From assembly GCF_946479975.1 (NCBI RefSeq), contig NZ_CAMLIX010000085.1, forward strand, positions 1-18,613: a stretch of 18,613 nt of DNA. The letters run 5' to 3'. This DNA comes from an uncultured Flavobacterium sp. GTDB taxonomy: Bacteria; Bacteroidota; Bacteroidia; Flavobacteriales; Flavobacteriaceae. Position numbers and translations under genes: made by a program. This document shows, piece after piece, positions 14,275-18,613 of the stretch (position 1 is the stretch's first letter; the number at the start of each line of letters is the position of its first letter). The notes below the pieces were generated by a model that made no database searches, was not told the DNA's origin, and saw nothing but the letters and a program-made list of their open reading frames with translations.

Positions 14275-15546
14275 TTATTTAGTTATTGTTTGTTTTCTGT
14301 CTGGTCCAACCGAAACGATTTTGATTGGCACTTCGATTTCTTTTTCAATAAACTCAATATATTCTTTTAGCTCGATTGGCAATGAGTCGTAAGTTGTCAA
14401 TCCTGTTAAATCTGCTTTCCATCCTTTAAATTCTTTGTAAACCGGAGTAACATTTTCTGGTTCAATGTTGTAAGGAAAGTGAGAAATATTTTGTCCTTTG
14501 TAGTTGTATTCAGTACAAACTTTCAAAGTATCAAAACCAGAAAGTACATCACCTTTCATCATCATTAACTGCGTAACACCGTTAACTTGAACCGCATATT
14601 TTAAAGCTACTAAGTCCAACCATCCGCAACGTCTTTGTCTTCCTGTAACAGATCCAAATTCGTTACCAACTCTTGCCATTGTAGCACCAACTTCGTCAAA
14701 AAGTTCAGTAGGGAAAGGTCCGCTACCAACACGTGTAACATAAGCCTTGAAAATTCCGTAAACTTCTTTGATTTTGTTAGGAGCAATTCCTAAACCTGTA
14801 CAAGCTCCAGCTGCAGTAGTATTTGATGAAGTTACGAAAGGATAAGTTCCGAAATCAACATCTAATAAAGATCCTTGAGCACCTTCACAAAGAATAGATT
14901 TACCTGCTTTTTGAGCTTGGTGCATATATTCTTCACTGTCAATGAAATCTAATTTTTTAAGTTCTTCAATAGCTTCAAAGAATTCTTTTTCTAATTCGGC
15001 TAAATTATATTGAATAGCAACATCATAAAAAGCAATCATTGCCTCATGTTTGTCTGCTAAAGCTCTGTAACGTTCTTTAAAATCTTCTAATTCGATATCT
15101 CCAACACGTAAACCATTTCTACCTGTTTTGTCCATGTAAGTTGGTCCAATTCCTTTAAGAGTAGAACCAATTTTTGCTTTTCCTTTAGAAGCTTCAGAAG
15201 CGGCGTCAAGCAAACGGTGTGTTGGTAAAATTAAGTGTGCTTTTCTAGAAATGATCAATTTGCTTTTGATATCAAGGTTGAATTTCTCTAAACCTTCGAT
15301 TTCTTTTTGAAAAACTACTGGATCAATTACAACTCCATTTCCGATGATATTAATTGAATTTGGGTGAAAAATTCCAGAAGGAATAGTTCTTAGTACGTGT
15401 TTAATTCCGTCAAATTCTAATGTATGTCCTGCATTTGGTCCACCTTGGAAACGTGCAATAATATCATAGTTTGAGGTAAGTACGTCTACAATTTTTCCTT
15501 TACCTTCATCTCCCCATTGTAATCCTAGTAATAAATCTACGGTCAT
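14275..15546 (-). CDS. purA: Adenylosuccinate synthetase
   Basis: The 423-aa protein joins IMP and aspartate, using GTP, to form adenylosuccinate, the first step to AMP. It has QWGDEGKGKIVD with the catalytic base Asp13, GGPNAGHT with His41 (both at E. coli numbering), GIGPTYMDKTGRNGLRVGD, EGAQGSLLDVDFGTYPFVTSSNTT for IMP binding and GRQRRCGWLDLVALKYA near the C-terminal third. Length and ATG start fit the family. It lies downstream of fur on the same strand with a 99-nt gap holding an inverted repeat, and has a strong terminator. ppGpp inhibits this enzyme in E. coli, and the ppGpp enzyme gene rsh lies two genes upstream. Confidence 0.98.
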   Translation of the reverse strand: MTVDLLLGLQWGDEGKGKIVDVLTSNYDIIARFQGGPNAGHTLEFDGIKHVLRTIPSGIFHPNSINIIGNGVVIDPVVFQKEIEGLEKFNLDIKSKLIISRKAHLILPTHRLLDAASEASKGKAKIGSTLKGIGPTYMDKTGRNGLRVGDIELEDFKERYRALADKHEAMIAFYDVAIQYNLAELEKEFFEAIEELKKLDFIDSEEYMHQAQKAGKSILCEGAQGSLLDVDFGTYPFVTSSNTTAAGACTGLGIAPNKIKEVYGIFKAYVTRVGSGPFPTELFDEVGATMARVGNEFGSVTGRQRRCGWLDLVALKYAVQVNGVTQLMMMKGDVLSGFDTLKVCTEYNYKGQNISHFPYNIEPENVTPVYKEFKGWKADLTGLTTYDSLPIELKEYIEFIEKEIEVPIKIVSVGPDRKQTITK

Positions 15547-15565
15547 TCTGTTTTAATTTGCGTTG

Positions 15566-15583
15566 GGACAATCTAAGTTGTCC
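15566..15583. promoter_or_regulatory. Inverted repeat in the purA leader
   Basis: GGACAA and TTGTCC form perfect 6-bp arms around a 6-nt centre, 20-37 nt upstream of the purA ATG. On the minus strand the centre and right arm include TAGATTG, close to a -7 box, so this could be an operator at the purA promoter or a leader hairpin. There is no T-run, so it is not a terminator. Confidence 0.4.
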
Positions 15584-15645
15584 TACTGATTATGTAGTTA
15601 ATTTTCTTTTTTTTTTAATTTTTCGAAAAGTCTAATTATAAAAGA

Positions 15646-16110
15646 CTATGAATTTGAATTTTGTTTTTTATTTCCGTAGAAATAAAGCGAATGATTTGTG
15701 ATTTCGATATCAAAAATTTCTTCGATAGTCTTTTTAATGGTTTGAATTCTTGGGTCACAAAATTCAATTACTTCTCCAGAATCCGTCATGATAATGTGAT
15801 CATGCTGTTTGTCGAAATACGATTTTTCGTAATAAGCCTGATTTTGCCCAAATTGATGTTTTCTAACCAATGCGCAGTCCAACAATAACTCGATCGTGTT
15901 GTATAAAGTAGCTCTACTCACACGATAGTTTTTGTTTTTCATTTTGATATAAAGATTTTCGATATCAAAATGCTCTTCGCTGTCGTAAATTTCCTGAAGT
16001 ATAGCATAACGCTCAGGAGTTTTGCGATGCCCTTTTTGCTCAAGATACATTGTAAAAACGTTTTTTACAATTTCTTGATTCTTAGTATTGTCAGTTGAAA
16101 TGAGTGTCAT
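15646..16110 (-). CDS. fur: Fur family transcriptional regulator
   Basis: The ATG at 16110-16108 gives 154 aa; a TTG 11 codons earlier would fall upstream of the likely transcription start. The winged-helix DNA-binding part includes [21 protein letters not shown] and [23 protein letters not shown]; the metal-binding half begins [35 protein letters not shown] and the following acidic residues fit the regulatory metal site. The first CxxC of the structural zinc site is replaced by TDSG, leaving only the Cys in FCDP, so that site seems absent. The family controls iron, zinc, manganese or peroxide responses; the metal cannot be told from sequence. It lies between rsh and purA. Confidence 0.92.
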   Translation of the reverse strand: MTLISTDNTKNQEIVKNVFTMYLEQKGHRKTPERYAILQEIYDSEEHFDIENLYIKMKNKNYRVSRATLYNTIELLLDCALVRKHQFGQNQAYYEKSYFDKQHDHIIMTDSGEVIEFCDPRIQTIKKTIEEIFDIEITNHSLYFYGNKKQNSNS

Positions 16111-16116
16111 ATCCGG

Positions 16117-16124
16117 CAAAGATA
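16117..16124 (-). promoter_or_regulatory. Bacteroidota -7 box of fur, very close to the ATG
   Basis: The minus strand reads TATCTTTG, matching TAnnTTTG, and TTG lies 16 nt further upstream (16143-16141), close to the usual -33 spacing. Only 6 nt separate the box from the ATG at 16110, so the transcript would have almost no leader. Confidence 0.5.
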
Positions 16125-16198
16125 ATTTTTTATTTTTAATCAATAAAAGTTTCGGGTTTAAAGTTTAGTTATAAAACCCTTAGAGATAGGTTAAAAAG

Positions 16199-18418
16199 TT
16201 AGGTTCTGTATTCTCGAGTAACTTTGTCGACCCCATCAATTTTCTTAATTGCACTGATCATTTTCTTCAAAATCGTATTATTTTTTACAATTACGGCAAT
16301 TTGTCCGTGAAAAATTCCCGCATCTGTACTCAACGAAATGCTCTGAATATTTACACTCATATTGTTCGAAATAACTTTTGTCAATTGATTTGTAAGACCC
16401 AAAACGTCCATTCCTGTAATATTGATAATGGCTTTAAATTCTTCTTGCGAAGAGTCAATCCATTTGGCGCTCATGATTCTGTAGGCGTAATTGGACTGCA
16501 TTCCGATTGCGTTTGGACAATCTTTTTTATGCACTTTTATACCTTCATTAATAGTTACAAAACCAAAAACATCATCCCCAGGAATTGGGTTACAGCATTG
16601 CGAAAGTTTATAATCCAGCTTGTCATGTTCTGTTCCAAAAACCAGCATGTCATAATTACTGCTGATAACGGGTTTGTGAATATCCTCGTCGGCTGTATCT
16701 TTATTTCTTTTGATTTTATTTTTAAAGAAATTGATAAACGAATTTCCTTTTTGCGCCGCATAATCTTTTAACTGCTGATTTTCGATTGCACCAATTCCAA
16801 CTCTATAAAATAAATCTAAACTTGTTTTTAGTTTAAAGAAGTTAACCAGCTCATTTGTAACTTGCTCATTAAAAGTAATTTTTAAATGTTTCAGTTTTCG
16901 AACGAGTAATTCTTTTCCTTCTTCTGCAATTTTTTTAGTGTTCTCGTTAAGAACATTTTTAATTTTATTTTTTGCTCTAGAAGTCGTTACATATTCCAGC
17001 CAGTTTATTGTTGGTTTTTGGTTAGCAGAAGTTATAACTTCGACCTGATCACCACTTTTAAGTTCATGATTTAAAGGTACTAAACGCCCGTTTACACGAG
17101 TTCCCCTAGTTTTAATTCCGATTTCAGAGTGAATACTGAAAGCAAAGTCAAGAGAAGTGGCACCTTTTGGCAGAGATTTTATTTCACCTTTTGGAGTAAA
17201 GACAAAGATTTCTTTCGAATATAAATTCATTTTAAAATCTTCGACAAAATCAACCGCATTGGTTTCCTGATTTTCTAAAGCTTCGCGAAGCAAATTCAGC
17301 CACGTATCTAAACCGCTTTCTTCTGTTGCTCCGTTTTTATATTTATAATGTGCTGCATAACCTTTTTCGGCAATTTCGTCCATACGTTCGCTTCGAACCT
17401 GAACTTCTACCCAGCGTCCTTTTGGTCCCATAACCGTGATGTGAAGTGCTTCATATCCAGTTGATTTTGGAGACGAAATCCAATCACGCAAACGGCTTGG
17501 ACTTGGTCTATAATGATCTGTTACGATAGAATAGATTTTCCAAGCTATAAATTTTTCTTGCTGAGGCTCAGCTTTGTATACAATTCGAAGCGCGAACTTA
17601 TCGTAAACTTCATCAAAAGTTACATTCTGCGCACGCATTTTTCGACGAATAGAATAAATAGATTTTGGTCGGCCTTTAATAATATACTCAACGCCTTCGG
17701 TATCTAAAGATTTCTTCAAAACATCTGATATATCTTTAATATAAGCGTCTTGTTCTTCTTTGGTTTCGCGAATTTTGCTTACAATATCATCGTAAACAGC
17801 AGGTTCTGTATATTTTAAACCTAAATCCTCCAATTTAGTTTTAATGTTATAAAGTCCTAAACGGTGGGCGAGAGGAGCATAAATATATAAAGTTTCAGAT
17901 GCGATTTTGGTTTGTTTATATTCCGCCATCGAATCCATGGTCTGCATATTATGAAGACGATCCGCCAATTTGATCAGAATTACTCGCACATCATCATTCA
18001 AGGTCAAAATCATTTTTCTAAAATTCTCAGCCTGCATCGAAGCATTCAAATCCTTTTGAACCAATGAAATTTTGGTAAGACCTTCAACCAATTGTGCTAC
18101 TTTCGGATTGAACAAGCGTTCAATATCTTCAACCGTAATTGGAGTATCCTCGACAACATCGTGGAGTAAGGCCGCAGCGATAGACGTCGCTCCCAGACCA
18201 ATTTCTGAGGCAACAATTTTTGCAACTGCAATAGGATGAAAGATATACGCTTCTCCAGATTTTCTTCGCTGTTCTTTGTGTGCATCAACCGCAACATCAA
18301 AAGCTTTCCGAATTAATTTTTTATCGTCTGGATCTAAAGTTTGGTAACTTATTCGTAGTAATTCCTTGTATTCCTGCGCAATAGCTTTATTTTCTTTTTC
18401 AATATCTATTTCTGTCAT
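16199..18418 (-). CDS. rsh: RelA/SpoT family bifunctional (p)ppGpp synthetase/hydrolase
   Basis: The ATG at 18418-18416 gives 739 aa; the TTG five codons upstream is less likely. Domains in order: an HD hydrolase (about 45-200) with His61 in IFHP, LLHDVVEDT (His86, Asp87) and KLADRLHNMQTM; a synthetase (about 235-350) with GRPKSIYSIRRKM, DEVYDKFALRIVY and STGYEALHITV; a TGS domain (about 395-455) from IFVFTPKGEIKSLPKGATSLDFAF; a cysteine-containing region SQCCNPIPGDDVFGFVT; and a C-terminal ACT domain. The HD residues look intact, so it probably both makes and degrades (p)ppGpp in the stringent response. It heads a minus-strand series rsh, fur, purA. A heptamer tandem repeat lies upstream of its start. 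Confidence 0.96.
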   Translation of the reverse strand: MTEIDIEKENKAIAQEYKELLRISYQTLDPDDKKLIRKAFDVAVDAHKEQRRKSGEAYIFHPIAVAKIVASEIGLGATSIAAALLHDVVEDTPITVEDIERLFNPKVAQLVEGLTKISLVQKDLNASMQAENFRKMILTLNDDVRVILIKLADRLHNMQTMDSMAEYKQTKIASETLYIYAPLAHRLGLYNIKTKLEDLGLKYTEPAVYDDIVSKIRETKEEQDAYIKDISDVLKKSLDTEGVEYIIKGRPKSIYSIRRKMRAQNVTFDEVYDKFALRIVYKAEPQQEKFIAWKIYSIVTDHYRPSPSRLRDWISSPKSTGYEALHITVMGPKGRWVEVQVRSERMDEIAEKGYAAHYKYKNGATEESGLDTWLNLLREALENQETNAVDFVEDFKMNLYSKEIFVFTPKGEIKSLPKGATSLDFAFSIHSEIGIKTRGTRVNGRLVPLNHELKSGDQVEVITSANQKPTINWLEYVTTSRAKNKIKNVLNENTKKIAEEGKELLVRKLKHLKITFNEQVTNELVNFFKLKTSLDLFYRVGIGAIENQQLKDYAAQKGNSFINFFKNKIKRNKDTADEDIHKPVISSNYDMLVFGTEHDKLDYKLSQCCNPIPGDDVFGFVTINEGIKVHKKDCPNAIGMQSNYAYRIMSAKWIDSSQEEFKAIINITGMDVLGLTNQLTKVISNNMSVNIQSISLSTDAGIFHGQIAVIVKNNTILKKMISAIKKIDGVDKVTREYRT

Positions 18419-18496
18419 AACGGCATGGTTCAAGTACTAAAAATAAGAATTAGTTTGAATATACGCAAGGCTTTACGATTGTAGATTTTTGATTGC

Positions 18497-18510
18497 AGAT
18501 TTAAGATTTT
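18497..18510 (+). repeat. Two heptamers inverted relative to the downstream array
   Basis: AGATTTA (18497-18503) and AGATTTT (18504-18510) stand in tandem. They are the reverse complements of TAAATCT and AAAATCT, so they could pair with the array at 18569-18613. Confidence 0.5.
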
Positions 18511-18518
18511 GCAGGAAT

Positions 18519-18547
18519 AAATTCCAATTTTTTAAATCCCAAATTCC
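18519..18547 (+). repeat. AAATTCC heptamer copies
   Basis: AAATTCC occurs at 18519-18525 and 18541-18547, with the variant AAATCCC at 18534-18540 directly before the last copy. The same heptamer builds the terminator stem at 8394-8452, so the two loci carry one interspersed repeat type. Confidence 0.55.
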
Positions 18548-18568
18548 AAAAAGAGCGGAGCGATTTTT

Positions 18569-18613
18569 AAAATCTAAAATCTAAAATCTAAAATCTAAAA
18601 TCTAAAATCTAAA
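18569..18613 (+). repeat. Tandem heptamer array (AAAATCT), at least six copies
   Basis: Six exact copies of AAAATCT run from 18569 to 18610, and AAA of a seventh continues to the window end, so the true length is unknown. The array is about 150 bp upstream of the rsh start codon, which faces away from it. It is a simple-sequence tract that could change copy number by slippage. Confidence 0.88.

Noticed and set aside
15629..15647. AGTCT...AGACT hairpin at the fur stop codon
   Set aside because: The stem is only 5 bp and overlaps the stop codon; too weak to call a terminator.
16154..16179. GGGTTT...AAACCC hairpin between rsh and fur
   Set aside because: The stem is only 6 bp with a 14-nt loop and no proper T-run, so a terminator between rsh and fur was not called.
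16301..16771. Plus-strand open frame of 156 codons inside rsh
   Set aside because: It lies fully opposite the conserved ACT and TGS-side coding region of rsh and has no recognisable protein features.
18548..18568. Possible hairpin AAAAAGAGCGGAGCGATTTTT-type sequence before the heptamer array
   Set aside because: The arms pair only through A-T runs and two GC pairs with a mismatched GA step; not enough to support a terminator or operator.

Overview
The window looks like chromosomal DNA from a Flavobacterium or close relative (Bacteroidota). The evidence is an AT-rich base composition, Bacteroidota-type -7 promoter boxes (TAnnTTTG) in front of many genes, Bacteroidota-restricted families (DUF5723, a DUF6515-like protein, SatD paired with DUF3307), lipoproteins and heptanucleotide intergenic repeats. 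I see no phage, insertion sequence, CRISPR array, tRNA or rRNA.

Layout. At the left edge on the minus strand are the N-terminal part of pepT (1-322), a formylglycine-generating-enzyme-like protein that keeps both catalytic cysteines (439-1569), and a secreted DUF6515-like protein (1676-2626). pyrD (2762-3796, +) meets tail to tail, with a 15-nt overlap, a minus-strand pair: satD and a DUF3307 membrane protein. Upstream of satD lie four TTAC-N8-GTAA palindromes spaced exactly 28 bp apart, the first covering its probable promoter. A hydroxymethylglutaryl-CoA lyase follows (5497-6362, +) but carries a one-base frameshift and has no normal start codon. Next come an overlapping pair on the plus strand, a small lipoprotein and a DUF5723 outer-membrane protein (6438-8380), then guaB (8570-10042) with a strong terminator.

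The right half is mostly minus strand: a small unknown protein (10104-10475); a TetR regulator and a TetX-like flavin monooxygenase (12493 to 10694), with a palindromic operator beside the tetR promoter; an L,D-transpeptidase lipoprotein (12649-13533); a NudK-type Nudix hydrolase (13640-14224); and the block rsh, fur, purA (18418 to 14275). Upstream of rsh is a 7-bp tandem repeat running off the window end.

How the genes fit together. pyrD serves pyrimidine synthesis; purA and guaB are the two branch enzymes from IMP to AMP and GMP, and rsh makes or degrades (p)ppGpp, which controls that branch in other bacteria. tetR with the monooxygenase is a self-contained inducible detoxification unit. 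The satD/DUF3307 pair with its operator array is the best candidate for an undescribed system: SatD has a C-terminal helix-turn-helix, and its N-terminal half has DIIGS and GDEF motifs placed as in class III nucleotidyl cyclase or GGDEF domains.
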